Source: Carboxylicivirga fragile
Lineage (GTDB): Bacteria > Bacteroidota > Bacteroidia > Bacteroidales > Marinilabiliaceae
Assembly (NCBI GenBank): GCA_025499625.1
Contig: JAFMVD010000047.1
Location: 1-47,009, forward strand
DNA: 47,009 nucleotides
Reading direction: 5' to 3'
The translations under genes and the position numbers were made by a program. Below are positions 1 to 8,240 of the stretch, in pieces (position 1 is the first letter of the stretch; every line of letters starts with the position of its first letter). The notes beneath the pieces are model-generated. The model worked only from the letters and a program-made list of their open reading frames with translations, did no database searches and had not been told where the DNA came from.

Positions 1-84
1 TGATAAATCATTTTGCTAATTACAATGGTTAATGCCGATACAAAAGCACAGATTGATTTTTTTATCAATCGTTTTGGTTTGTAA
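1..84 (+). pseudogene. 3' end of an upstream gene, possibly frameshifted
   Basis: From base 3 the frame reads INHFANYNG and stops at TAA 30-32. The frame beginning at 25 continues as VNADTKAQIDFFINRFGL and stops at 82-84. Both peptides look coding and would join into one C-terminus if one T in the GGTT at 27-30 were absent. This suggests the end of a plus-strand gene with a one-base frameshift or a sequence error. The family is not recognisable from so little. Confidence 0.3.
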
Positions 85-96
85 ACGGTATTATTC

Positions 97-151
97 TAAT
101 CAGGATCGCATCTCTGATAATGGCCTCATAAAAGAGATGCGATCCCGATTA
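97..151. repeat. long inverted repeat (hairpin)
   Basis: A perfect 13-bp inverted repeat, 103-115 against 133-145 (GGATCGCATCTCT), extends to about 18 bp with one mismatch, with a 17-nt loop. It lies between convergent genes just before a second hairpin. It has no T-run of its own, so it may be an RNA stabiliser or a palindromic insertion rather than a terminator. Confidence 0.6.
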
Positions 152-157
152 GATTTA

Positions 158-195
158 AAAAAATAGGCTACCTAATAAAAGACAGCCTATTTTTT
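158..195. terminator. bidirectional rho-independent terminator
   Basis: The stem AAAAAATAGGCT/AGCCTATTTTT with a 14-nt loop has an A-run on one side and a T-run on the other. It can therefore end both the rightward gene at the window edge and the leftward gene whose stop is at 224. Confidence 0.8.
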
Positions 196-223
196 AACTA
201 AAGGTTTAAACTAATAAATGCAA

Positions 224-1276
224 CTAAATTGCTTTTATTAATATTATATAAACAGGAAAGTGATCGCTATAACCACCTCTGTAGCTAGTTCTTCCTACAT
301 AGGTACGATAAGGGTATCCCTTGTATCGTCCGTCTGGAACTAGTAGTTTTTTCCTATTGTAGATATGTGCCGACTTAAACTGATAACTTGAATATTTCTT
401 TCCTACCAGGCTTGGTGTCACAATTATCTGATCAAATAAATTCCACTTATCGCGATATGCTAAAGTCCCAATACCATTACGATACAATACATCCATGGTA
501 TTAAATAAATTCTCTTTTCCCAATTCATCCTTATCACCTACAGCATTTAAGTGAACAGCTACACTTTCGTTTATTGGATCATCATTTAAATCACCCATTA
601 ATATCACCTTGGCTTTTTTATCCTTTGCCTGAATAGAATCTATAATCGAACGACTTAGTTTAGCAGCCTCATTTCGCATTGGTCTGCTTCGCATTTCACC
701 ACCGGAACGCGACGGCCAGTGATTGACAATAAAATGCATTGGTTCTCCGTCGAATATTCCTGAAACCAACAACTGATCTCTCGTATACAAACGCTCATCC
801 ACTTCTTCCTTATAAATGATTAAAGGAAGGGATTTACTATTGGTTACCTGAAAATACTTTGGTTGATAAATCATACAAACATCAACCCCTCGTTCATCAG
901 GCGAATCGTAATGCACAATTTGATAGTTATAAGGTTTCAACTTCGGATCATTGACCAGGTCTTCAATAACCATTCTATTTTCCATTTCACACAAGCCAAC
1001 AACAGCCGGTGCACCTATTCCTTCATCAGCACCAATGTCAGAAATCACATCTGCCATCATACTTATCTTTCTCCAATACCTTTCTCCAGTCCATTTATTT
1101 GATCCTTCCGGAGTAAATTCCGTGTCACGCACATCTGGCGTATCAATGGTGTCAAATAAATTCTCAAGGTTATAGAAAGCAACGATGCCAGCCTTGTAGG
1201 TTTGCCCATTCGCACCTAAGCCACTTAGTGCAATAATGCTAACAAATAATACAAATGAAATTCTCTTATTTAACAT
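224..1276 (-). CDS. secreted endonuclease/exonuclease/phosphatase (EEP) family protein
   Basis: A 350-residue protein with an N-terminal signal peptide (hydrophobic residues 5-20, GANGQ near the cleavage point), so it acts outside the cytoplasm. EEP-superfamily (DNase I-like) landmarks run in order: FYNLENLFD (about 34-42), the metal-ligand region CEMENR, YDSPDERGVDV, the catalytic-His segment IVNHWPSR, MGDLNDDP, and the terminal SDHFPV. All catalytic motifs are present and the length is usual for Bacteroidota members. The family cleaves phosphodiesters in nucleic acids or other phosphate esters; the substrate cannot be read from sequence. It is divergent from the TonB receptor operon at 1518, which also encodes a nuclease, suggesting a shared role in extracellular nucleic-acid breakdown (inference). 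Confidence 0.9.
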   Translation of the reverse strand: MLNKRISFVLFVSIIALSGLGANGQTYKAGIVAFYNLENLFDTIDTPDVRDTEFTPEGSNKWTGERYWRKISMMADVISDIGADEGIGAPAVVGLCEMENRMVIEDLVNDPKLKPYNYQIVHYDSPDERGVDVCMIYQPKYFQVTNSKSLPLIIYKEEVDERLYTRDQLLVSGIFDGEPMHFIVNHWPSRSGGEMRSRPMRNEAAKLSRSIIDSIQAKDKKAKVILMGDLNDDPINESVAVHLNAVGDKDELGKENLFNTMDVLYRNGIGTLAYRDKWNLFDQIIVTPSLVGKKYSSYQFKSAHIYNRKKLLVPDGRYKGYPYRTYVGRTSYRGGYSDHFPVYIILIKAI

Positions 1277-1420
1277 ACTATTATATTATTTTTCAGGCAA
1301 GATAGTATTTTTTAATCAAACTACACAAATACTCTAAATCATTAACAGGCCTAACAGCTATAACACATCACTTCATCAACAAATCATTAAATTTACCTTA
1401 GTTCTATCAAAAAACAATCT

Positions 1421-1434
1421 AGACCGTCCGGTCT
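1421..1434. promoter_or_regulatory. TetR-type operator palindrome
   Basis: AGACCG-TC-CGGTCT is a palindrome with perfect 6-nt arms in the 241-bp gap between the divergent EEP gene (starts 1276) and the TonB receptor (starts 1518). AGACCG/CGGTCT arms are typical of some TetR-family operators. No TetR gene is in the window, so the regulator is unknown and the site is inferred from symmetry and position. Confidence 0.5.
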
Positions 1435-1517
1435 GTTCAAATATTTTCCTAAATTGCGCCTTATTATTTTAATTATAAGTGTTAAATTTATAATACCAAA
1501 AATCTAAAGAATCATCT

Positions 1518-4217
1518 ATGTTAGCTAAAATCTCATTGCTACTTGGCTTGTTACTTATAACAATTACAGGGTCAGCGCAAGAGGCAGTCATCTCGGGGCT
1601 CATTAAAGATGCCGAATCCAATCAACTAATCGAAGGAGTTAGTGTATCAGCTTCTGACAAAACCACCACAAGTAATAGCGATGGTTATTTCTCCATTGAG
1701 CTTAAAGGTGGCGAAACTTATGAAATAGCTTTTTCAAAAGAGGGCTTCCGAAGCTTTACTATGATGGTAAGTACCGATCCAGATTCTCAAATTGAAATAG
1801 GCCCAATCTTTTTGGTTAATTTATCTACCGGCTCACAGGAGGTACCAACTATTACCATAACCGAATCGGGAAGTGACAATTCTTTAGAGTCGCAAACCAT
1901 TCATGGCTTATTAAGTTCCTCACGCGATGTTTTCGTATCAGCGGCAGCCTATACTTTTGGCCCTGCTCGTTTTAGAATCAGAGGTTATGAATCGGAGCTT
2001 CAATCGGTGATGATCAATGGTTTTATCATGAATGAAGTTGAATCAGGTCGTCCATACTGGTCGAATTGGGGAGGTTTAAATGATGTAATGCGTAATACAG
2101 CTATTACAACCGATGCTGATCCAACGGGTGCCATGTATGAACCCATTGGAGGATTAACAAATGTATTAACTACAGCTTCAGAATATCGACCAGGCACTAA
2201 GCTTGTTTATTCCAATTCGAATCGTTCGTACCAAAATAGAGCAATGATAACCCACTCCACTGGTTTAATGGATAACAATTGGGCCTTTACAGTTTCAGGT
2301 TCACGCCGTTGGAGTCAGGAAGGTTATAAAGAAGCAACTTTTTACGATGCGAATAGTTTCTTTATTGCTGCTGAAAAAGTATTTAACCAAAAGCACCGCA
2401 TTAACTTCACCGGATTAACAGCCATGTACTCCAGAGGTGTTGGTGGTGGAGCCATGCAAGAAGTATATGACTTAGTAGATGATAATTACTATAACCCATA
2501 TTGGGGCTATCAGAATGGCGAAAAACGTAATGCCAGAGTAAGAAGTGGTAACAAACCGTTGTTTACTTTACAACACACCTGGACACCAACGCCTTCAACT
2601 AAAGTAAGAAGTACTGTTGGTTATTGGTTTGGTAAAGGTGGTTATACCTCTTTGAACTGGAACAACGCTAAAGACCCTCGACCAGATTATTACAGATATC
2701 TTCCGAGTTACTACACTAACGCTGAAGATCAAGAACGTGTAGCTGAGATGTGGAGAACAGATCCATCGGTTAGACAAATTGATTGGGATGGACTTTATAG
2801 AGCTAACCGCAACAATGGTTATTTTGAAGTACCTAATGCCAATGGAATTGAAGGCAATACCTATAAAGGAAACCGCTCCTTCTACATCGTAGAAGATCGT
2901 AGAAACGATATTTCGCAATTTCAATTCAACACCAATTTCGAGCACGATTTTGAAGAAAGCCCATGGGGATTAAACGGCGGGTTAAATGTAGATTTATACA
3001 CCGGAGATATCTTTAATGTTGTTGATGATCTATTAGGCGGTGATTATTGGTTAGACATTGATCAATTTGCAGAACGCGATTTCCCTAACGACATCGATAT
3101 TATTCAAAATGATTTAAATAACCCTAACCGCATTGTGAAAGAGGGTGATATTTATTCGCACCACTACAAGTCGCATGTAAATACTTACAACCTATGGTTA
3201 ATGACCAACTTCGAGGGAGATAAGTACAAGGTATATTTTGGAGGCCATTATAAATACAATGAATTCTGGCGTGAAGGTCTAATGAAAAAGGGATTATTTC
3301 CAGATGACTCCTATGGCAATTCAGAAAAACAACAATTTCATACTTTTGGACTACGTGCAGGTGGTGAATACCGTTTTTCAGGACGCCACATCGTTAAGGC
3401 CAATGCCAGCTTTGGCAAACAGCCTCCACTTTTCCGTAATGTATATGTTTCTCCTCGAACAAGAGATCATGTTATTCCAAACCTAAAGGAAGAAACACAC
3501 ATATCGGTTGACGCAGGTTATTTTTACAGTTCGCCAAATCTAACTATGCGAGCAAGTGGCTACTATACAAGATTAAATGACCAGGCCAAAAACATGAACT
3601 TCTATCACGAAGAATTACGTTCTTTTGTGAATTACTCTCAATCAAATATCGACAAACAATACATGGGATTTGAATTTGGTGCTGAATACAAAATCACAAC
3701 TTCACTTAGTGCTAACGTTGTAGCATCCGTAGGAGATTATACTTACCAATCAAATCCTAACGTGATTGTTACCCAGGATAATAATCAAGAATTATTAGAA
3801 ACCGGAACCGTCTATTCGCAAGGATTCAAAATTAGTGGAACACCACAACATGCTTATTCAATTGGCTTAAAATACAATTCACAAAAATACTGGTGGGCAG
3901 GTGTAACAGCTTCCTATTTCGACCAAATGTACATGGATTTTAACCCAATTCCCAGAGCCTCTATTGAATTCTGGAGTTTACCTGAGCAATTGGATGCAGC
4001 CTATACAATAGATGCTTTTGCAGGTAAAAGCTGGCGTTTAGATGACTTCTACATCTCTTTAAGCGCTAACTTAAGCAATGTAACCAACAACCAAAGTTTT
4101 ATTACAGGCGGTTACGAACAATTGCGTTTCAGTCCCGAGCGACCAGAACTATTTCAGCCTAAATATTATTACTATTATGGCTTCAACTATTTCATTAACC
4201 TAAGTGTAAGCTTCTAA
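1518..4217 (+). CDS. TonB-dependent outer membrane receptor with carboxypeptidase-regulatory-like N-domain
   Basis: An 899-residue outer-membrane transporter. A signal peptide (about 1-20, ending GSAQ) is followed by a CarboxypepD_reg-like domain (about 24-100: ISGLIKDAESNQLIEGVSV), a plug domain (about 125-230, with RFRIRGYESE), and a 22-strand-type barrel ending in aromatic-rich strands with terminal Phe (NLSVSF), the signal for BAM assembly. It is first in a tight operon: the next genes follow after 10, 15 and 67 bp and encode two DUF5689 lipoproteins and an endonuclease I. No SusD partner is present; a DUF5689 lipoprotein sits in the SusD position. Substrate is not shown by sequence; the nuclease neighbours suggest nucleic-acid fragments. 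Confidence 0.92.
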   Translation: MLAKISLLLGLLLITITGSAQEAVISGLIKDAESNQLIEGVSVSASDKTTTSNSDGYFSIELKGGETYEIAFSKEGFRSFTMMVSTDPDSQIEIGPIFLVNLSTGSQEVPTITITESGSDNSLESQTIHGLLSSSRDVFVSAAAYTFGPARFRIRGYESELQSVMINGFIMNEVESGRPYWSNWGGLNDVMRNTAITTDADPTGAMYEPIGGLTNVLTTASEYRPGTKLVYSNSNRSYQNRAMITHSTGLMDNNWAFTVSGSRRWSQEGYKEATFYDANSFFIAAEKVFNQKHRINFTGLTAMYSRGVGGGAMQEVYDLVDDNYYNPYWGYQNGEKRNARVRSGNKPLFTLQHTWTPTPSTKVRSTVGYWFGKGGYTSLNWNNAKDPRPDYYRYLPSYYTNAEDQERVAEMWRTDPSVRQIDWDGLYRANRNNGYFEVPNANGIEGNTYKGNRSFYIVEDRRNDISQFQFNTNFEHDFEESPWGLNGGLNVDLYTGDIFNVVDDLLGGDYWLDIDQFAERDFPNDIDIIQNDLNNPNRIVKEGDIYSHHYKSHVNTYNLWLMTNFEGDKYKVYFGGHYKYNEFWREGLMKKGLFPDDSYGNSEKQQFHTFGLRAGGEYRFSGRHIVKANASFGKQPPLFRNVYVSPRTRDHVIPNLKEETHISVDAGYFYSSPNLTMRASGYYTRLNDQAKNMNFYHEELRSFVNYSQSNIDKQYMGFEFGAEYKITTSLSANVVASVGDYTYQSNPNVIVTQDNNQELLETGTVYSQGFKISGTPQHAYSIGLKYNSQKYWWAGVTASYFDQMYMDFNPIPRASIEFWSLPEQLDAAYTIDAFAGKSWRLDDFYISLSANLSNVTNNQSFITGGYEQLRFSPERPELFQPKYYYYYGFNYFINLSVSF

Positions 4218-4227
4218 CCATATCATC

Positions 4228-5610
4228 ATGACTAGTAAAATATTAAATACACTAACACTCTCAATTGCAATACTGCTATTGGTTTCATCCTGTGTTACCA
4301 ATAACGACGATGCACCACCTGTAATACCGTTTACACCTGGAACAACAAAAACCATTGCAGAAGTCAAGGCATTATATGATTCACAATTATTCGATGACGA
4401 AGGGAAAGAAATCCCTTGGTACGATAGGGTTCCTGTCGAAATAACAGAAGATATCAGTATAAAAGGAATAATTAGTGCTGATGATAAAACCTCCAACGGT
4501 AACTTATACAAAGAAGGCTACGTTCAGGATAAAACTTCCGGTCTACGAATGACTTTTCAATCCTCAGGCGGACTATTTGTTAATGACTCTGTAATAATAA
4601 ATTGCAAAGGATTATACCTAAGTGACTATGGGGACTTCATCCAATTAGGTGGCGATCCATACTTAGATGACAATGGCAATAACCGCGTTGCTGGTATCGA
4701 CAAGCACAAATACCTAAAACGTAAAGTAATTGAAGGTCAGAAATTACAGCCCATTATTACCACTATTGATCAAGTTGGCGAAGAACATATGGCTATGTTA
4801 ATCCAATTGAATGATGTACAATTCGCCGATAATGAACTTGGTAAGACCTATGCTGTAGCCAAAGATGAAGGTCAGGACCCACAAAGTGCAAATCGTGACT
4901 TGGTGGATTGCAATGGCAATAAAATAATCGTTCGTTCGAGTGGTTACTCAAATTTCGCAGGCACCTTGCTACCAGAAGGGAAAGGTACTTTTATAGGAAT
5001 AGTATCGAAGTTTAACACTACTCTTCAATTAACCATCCGTCATTTTGACGAAATTATACTTGAAGGAGAGCGTTGTAGTGAAAATAATGAGATTATACTA
5101 GGCGAACCTGTTGAAACAATTGATGAAGATTTCTCAAGTGTTGGCGATAATCAGAACATCAACTTAAATGGCTGGAATAATTTCACCACATCAGGCAGTA
5201 GGAAATGGCAAGGCAAACATTTTGATGCGGATCGCTACGCCCAGGCAACAGGCTATAAATCAGGCGAAACCACAATGACTTCTTGGATAATGCTTCCTCC
5301 AATCATTGTAAAAACGCAAAAATCAATGTCGTTCATAAGTGCCAAAGCATATTGGGAACATACAGGTGTAAACAAACCACTCGAAGTCGTCTACTCAAGT
5401 GACTTTAATGGATCAAATATGGAATCTGCAACCTGGACAGAACTTACATTCAGACTGCCAATCGAAAGCTCTACTGATCATGAGTGGATTACCTCTGGGA
5501 ATGTTGAATTACCTGTAATGAATGATAAAAATATTGTAATTGCGTTTAAGTATAATGGATCTGATACTGAAAGCACCTCAATACGAATTGATGACATTAT
5601 TATTAACTAG
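4228..5610 (+). CDS. DUF5689-domain lipoprotein with C-terminal beta-sandwich
   Basis: A 460-residue protein with a lipoprotein signal (hydrophobic 5-20, lipobox LVSSC at about 18-22), so probably anchored in the outer membrane. Residues about 35-280 match DUF5689, an OB-fold-like domain (TIAEVKALYDS, IKGIISADDK, YVQDKTSGLRM). Residues about 290-460 resemble a choice-of-anchor/DUF5017-like jelly roll (FSSVGDNQNINLNGWNNF, VIAFKYNGSD, SIRIDDI). It starts 10 bp after the TonB receptor stop, so it is cotranscribed and may act as surface partner or lid of that transporter in place of SusD. The binding role is inference. Confidence 0.8.
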   Translation: MTSKILNTLTLSIAILLLVSSCVTNNDDAPPVIPFTPGTTKTIAEVKALYDSQLFDDEGKEIPWYDRVPVEITEDISIKGIISADDKTSNGNLYKEGYVQDKTSGLRMTFQSSGGLFVNDSVIINCKGLYLSDYGDFIQLGGDPYLDDNGNNRVAGIDKHKYLKRKVIEGQKLQPIITTIDQVGEEHMAMLIQLNDVQFADNELGKTYAVAKDEGQDPQSANRDLVDCNGNKIIVRSSGYSNFAGTLLPEGKGTFIGIVSKFNTTLQLTIRHFDEIILEGERCSENNEIILGEPVETIDEDFSSVGDNQNINLNGWNNFTTSGSRKWQGKHFDADRYAQATGYKSGETTMTSWIMLPPIIVKTQKSMSFISAKAYWEHTGVNKPLEVVYSSDFNGSNMESATWTELTFRLPIESSTDHEWITSGNVELPVMNDKNIVIAFKYNGSDTESTSIRIDDIIIN

Positions 5611-5625
5611 TTTAAATAAATATCA

Positions 5626-6972
5626 ATGAAAAACTTAAAGAATTTATTTTTATTACTCGTAGCTGGACTACTAATTTTTAGCTGTAGTGACGATGCAGAA
5701 GCTCCAAAAGAACCAGAAGCTCCTGGTGTAACAAATACTATTGCTGAAATTAAGGCATTAGCGACTGGTGATGTTGCCGTTGAAATTACAGAAGAAAAAT
5801 CTTTCGATGGTGTAGTTATATCTAATCAGGGTGAATCTGGAAATTTTTATAAAGCCATCTATGTTCAAGACGAAACTGGCGCAATAAAAATCTCGTGCGA
5901 TAAAGGTGAATACGAAACTTACACAATTGGACAGAAAGTTATTGTACACCTTCAAGGTTTATTTGTAGCAAACAACAATAACACTTATTTATTGGGTTCA
6001 GCTGCTGATCCTGATTACAAAGTAGCCTTAATTGCTGATGCTGATGTTGCTGCCACTGTTGAAAAGGTTGATGGCGGTGTTGCTATTGAGCCAACAACCG
6101 TTACTATTGACAACATTAGTGCAGACATGGTTGGTAGTCTTATTAAACTAGAAGAAGTTCAAGTTTTAACCGAAGATTTACAGAAAGGAATAACAAGTGG
6201 TTTAATGCTTTCTGATAAAAGCCTAAACCGCATTAAATTATATGTTTCATCTTATGCCGACGGATTAAAAGAGATTGAAACTCCTCAGTTAAGTGGATCT
6301 ATCGCAGCTATTCTTTATCAAGACTACGATGGTAACTATAGTTTGACGCTTCGTTTAGAATCAGAGATTGTAATGGCTGATGCACGTTTCGACGACGGAA
6401 CTACAGCTCCAGAAGCTGCTGCTGGTGTTAATGAAGGAACATATACGGGAGATGCAGCAAGTGACCTATTCTTTTCTGAATATATTGAAGGTGGATCAAA
6501 CAACAAGTATCTTGAGATTTTTAATGGAACTGGCGCTGAAGTTGATTTAGCTGACTACGCTATCAAAGTGGCTTCAAATGGCAAACAATTCTCAGAAGTT
6601 GACTTTGTTACATTAAGCGGAAAACTTCCAAACGGTGCTAATTTTGTTATTGCTAACTCAGGAGCAACTCTAACTCTTCCTGACGGGAAAACTGCTTCTG
6701 TAGAATTTTCAACAGCTACCTATTTTAATGGCGACGATGCATTAGGATTGTTTAAGAACGAGACTCTTATTGATATCTTTGGTGTTGTAGGTGAAGATCC
6801 AGGTTCAGGTTGGGAAATCGATGGCACTGCTGATGCTACCAAAGATCACACATTGATCAGAAAATCTACAGTACAAAATCCAGCAACCACTTGGAATACT
6901 TCCGAATGGGAAATTAAAGATAAAGATGATGTTTCTAACATTGGTTCTCACACCTATGCACCAGCAAACTAA
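5626..6972 (+). CDS. DUF5689 and lamin-tail-domain lipoprotein
   Basis: A 448-residue protein with lipobox LLIFSC near residue 20. Residues about 36-255 form a second DUF5689 domain (NTIAEIKALATGDVAVEI, GVVISNQGES, IYVQDETGAIKI). Residues about 283-440 form a lamin tail domain (SEYIEGGSNNKYLEIFNG, VDLADYAIKV, FVIANSG, GDDALGLFKN, DIFGVVGEDPGSGW). Lamin tail plus OB-fold modules are the accessory domains of large secreted DNases of the ExeM/NucH type. Here they are on a lipoprotein with no catalytic EEP domain, while an EEP protein is encoded divergently at 224-1276. The gene starts 15 bp after its neighbour. A surface nucleic-acid binding role is inference. Confidence 0.85.
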   Translation: MKNLKNLFLLLVAGLLIFSCSDDAEAPKEPEAPGVTNTIAEIKALATGDVAVEITEEKSFDGVVISNQGESGNFYKAIYVQDETGAIKISCDKGEYETYTIGQKVIVHLQGLFVANNNNTYLLGSAADPDYKVALIADADVAATVEKVDGGVAIEPTTVTIDNISADMVGSLIKLEEVQVLTEDLQKGITSGLMLSDKSLNRIKLYVSSYADGLKEIETPQLSGSIAAILYQDYDGNYSLTLRLESEIVMADARFDDGTTAPEAAAGVNEGTYTGDAASDLFFSEYIEGGSNNKYLEIFNGTGAEVDLADYAIKVASNGKQFSEVDFVTLSGKLPNGANFVIANSGATLTLPDGKTASVEFSTATYFNGDDALGLFKNETLIDIFGVVGEDPGSGWEIDGTADATKDHTLIRKSTVQNPATTWNTSEWEIKDKDDVSNIGSHTYAPAN

Positions 6973-6995
6973 TTCATAGTTTATTTTTTAAATAT

Positions 6996-7023
6996 AAGGC
7001 TACCTACCTAAGGTAGCCTTTTT
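6996..7023 (+). terminator. intra-operon terminator/attenuator
   Basis: The perfect 10-bp stem AAGGCTACCT/AGGTAGCCTT with a 5-nt loop is followed by TTT. It lies in the 67-bp gap between the lamin-tail lipoprotein and endonuclease I. The short T-run suggests partial read-through, or the nuclease is expressed separately. Confidence 0.7.
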
Positions 7024-7039
7024 CATAAAAAAATTAAAA

Positions 7040-7948
7040 ATGAAAGCGATATTCAGCACTCTACTATTTTGTCTAGTCCTTATGGCCTGCAGCAAGGACG
7101 ATACCACTGCAGATCAGAAAAAGGATGATGACCTTATTAATCTCGACAAAGCCAATCACCTAAGCCCAAATGTAGATGGCAATGGCAAAATCATTGTTGA
7201 ATATTCACCAAAGGACTATGTTGTTCAAGTTGACGATGGCCAACACATGCTTTCTGTTCGCATACCTGATGATTATTATTCATCAGCTTCAACACTTTCT
7301 GGAAGCGAGTTAAAGTCGACACTTTCTCAAATAGTCAATTCCGGAGCGATAAAACTGCAATACTCAAGCAGCTCTAGTAATGATGTGTGGGACATGTGCG
7401 AAGCCGGTGATCAAAACCCGTCTAACAGCAATGAGGTTTACTTAATCTACACCGAAAAAAGCATGGACAAAACAGAACACAGTACCGGATCCAATGGCTG
7501 GAATCGCGAACATGTTTGGGCTAAATCACATGGTGATTTTGGTACCAGCCCAGGTCCAGGCACCGACGGCCATCACCTTAGAGCTTCAGATGCCGGAGAA
7601 AACGGCAACAGAGGAAATCTGGATTTTGATGACGTTAATGGGCCACGTACAAAAAATGGCAGCTATTACGAACCTCCTTTAAGTGCTAAAGGCGATGTGG
7701 CACGTTCTATTTTTTATATGGCCTTACGTTATGGTTATACGGTAGATAATGGAACTGGCCTAGGTGCTCGCCATGGTAAATTAGAAACCTTGCTTGAATG
7801 GAATGAATTGGATCCAGTTGATCCATATGAAATACGCCGAAATAATATCATTTACGATTTCCAAAAAAACAGAAATCCTTTTATCGATCATCCAGAATTG
7901 GTAAAATATGTATTTGGCAGTAAAAAATCGGAGGAATGGGTTAACTAG
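7040..7948 (+). CDS. lipoprotein endonuclease I (EndoI/NucM family)
   Basis: A 302-residue protein with lipobox LVLMAC (about 12-17), so it is exported and lipid-anchored. The family core of endonuclease I (beta-beta-alpha metal type nucleases) is clear: WNREHVWAKSHGDF (about 154-167), the DGHHLRASDAGENGNRGN segment with catalytic His and metal-binding Asn, and a C-terminal YEIRRNNIIYDFQ NRNPFIDHPE region. Family members degrade DNA or RNA non-specifically. It is last in the TonB receptor operon, behind a weak hairpin, and ended by a strong terminator. It probably cuts extracellular nucleic acid at the cell surface for import or phosphate release (inference). Confidence 0.9.
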   Translation: MKAIFSTLLFCLVLMACSKDDTTADQKKDDDLINLDKANHLSPNVDGNGKIIVEYSPKDYVVQVDDGQHMLSVRIPDDYYSSASTLSGSELKSTLSQIVNSGAIKLQYSSSSSNDVWDMCEAGDQNPSNSNEVYLIYTEKSMDKTEHSTGSNGWNREHVWAKSHGDFGTSPGPGTDGHHLRASDAGENGNRGNLDFDDVNGPRTKNGSYYEPPLSAKGDVARSIFYMALRYGYTVDNGTGLGARHGKLETLLEWNELDPVDPYEIRRNNIIYDFQKNRNPFIDHPELVKYVFGSKKSEEWVN

Positions 7949-7970
7949 TACCCTCAAATTGTAAATTCTA

Positions 7971-8023
7971 AAGGAACGGTTCTCTTATGTATTTTAATAC
8001 AGAGAGAACCGTTCCTTTTTTTT
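7971..8023 (+). terminator. strong rho-independent terminator
   Basis: The 15-bp stem AAGGAACGGTTCTCT (7971-7985) pairs with 8003-8017 and is followed by eight Ts. It ends the TonB receptor/nuclease operon. Confidence 0.9.
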
Positions 8024-8029
8024 ATAAAA

Positions 8030-8071
8030 GGATGACATCTTTATTAAAATGTAGGACAAAAGATGTCATCC
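8030..8071. repeat. second hairpin after the nuclease operon
   Basis: GGATGACATCTT (8030-8041) pairs with AAGATGTCATCC (8060-8071), a perfect 12-bp stem with an 18-nt loop and no T-run. It lies between the terminator and the asnB promoter; its role is unknown. Confidence 0.6.
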
Positions 8072-8157
8072 ATTGTTACAAACATCATATTTTTCTGTCA
8101 CGAAATAACCAATTCGAAACAATTTATTAATTTTTACTTATTTATTCTCACTTTTTA

Positions 8158-8187
8158 TTGCGATTTAGTTTCTATTTATTACTTTTG
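8158..8187 (+). promoter_or_regulatory. Bacteroidota-type promoter of asnB
   Basis: TTG (8158-8160), 19 nt, then TACTTTTG (8180-8187) fits the Bacteroidota primary-sigma consensus (TTTG-N19-TAnnTTTG). It predicts a start near 8194 and a leader of about 45 nt. Confidence 0.65.
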
Positions 8188-8240
8188 AATCAGATTAAGA
8201 AACAAATTAACTCCATTACTATATTAAAAATTAAAAAGTC

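Noticed and set aside
7949-8240. Riboswitch or T-box ahead of asnB
   Set aside because: The stems found are a terminator and a hairpin that precede the predicted promoter; the predicted leader is only about 45 nt.
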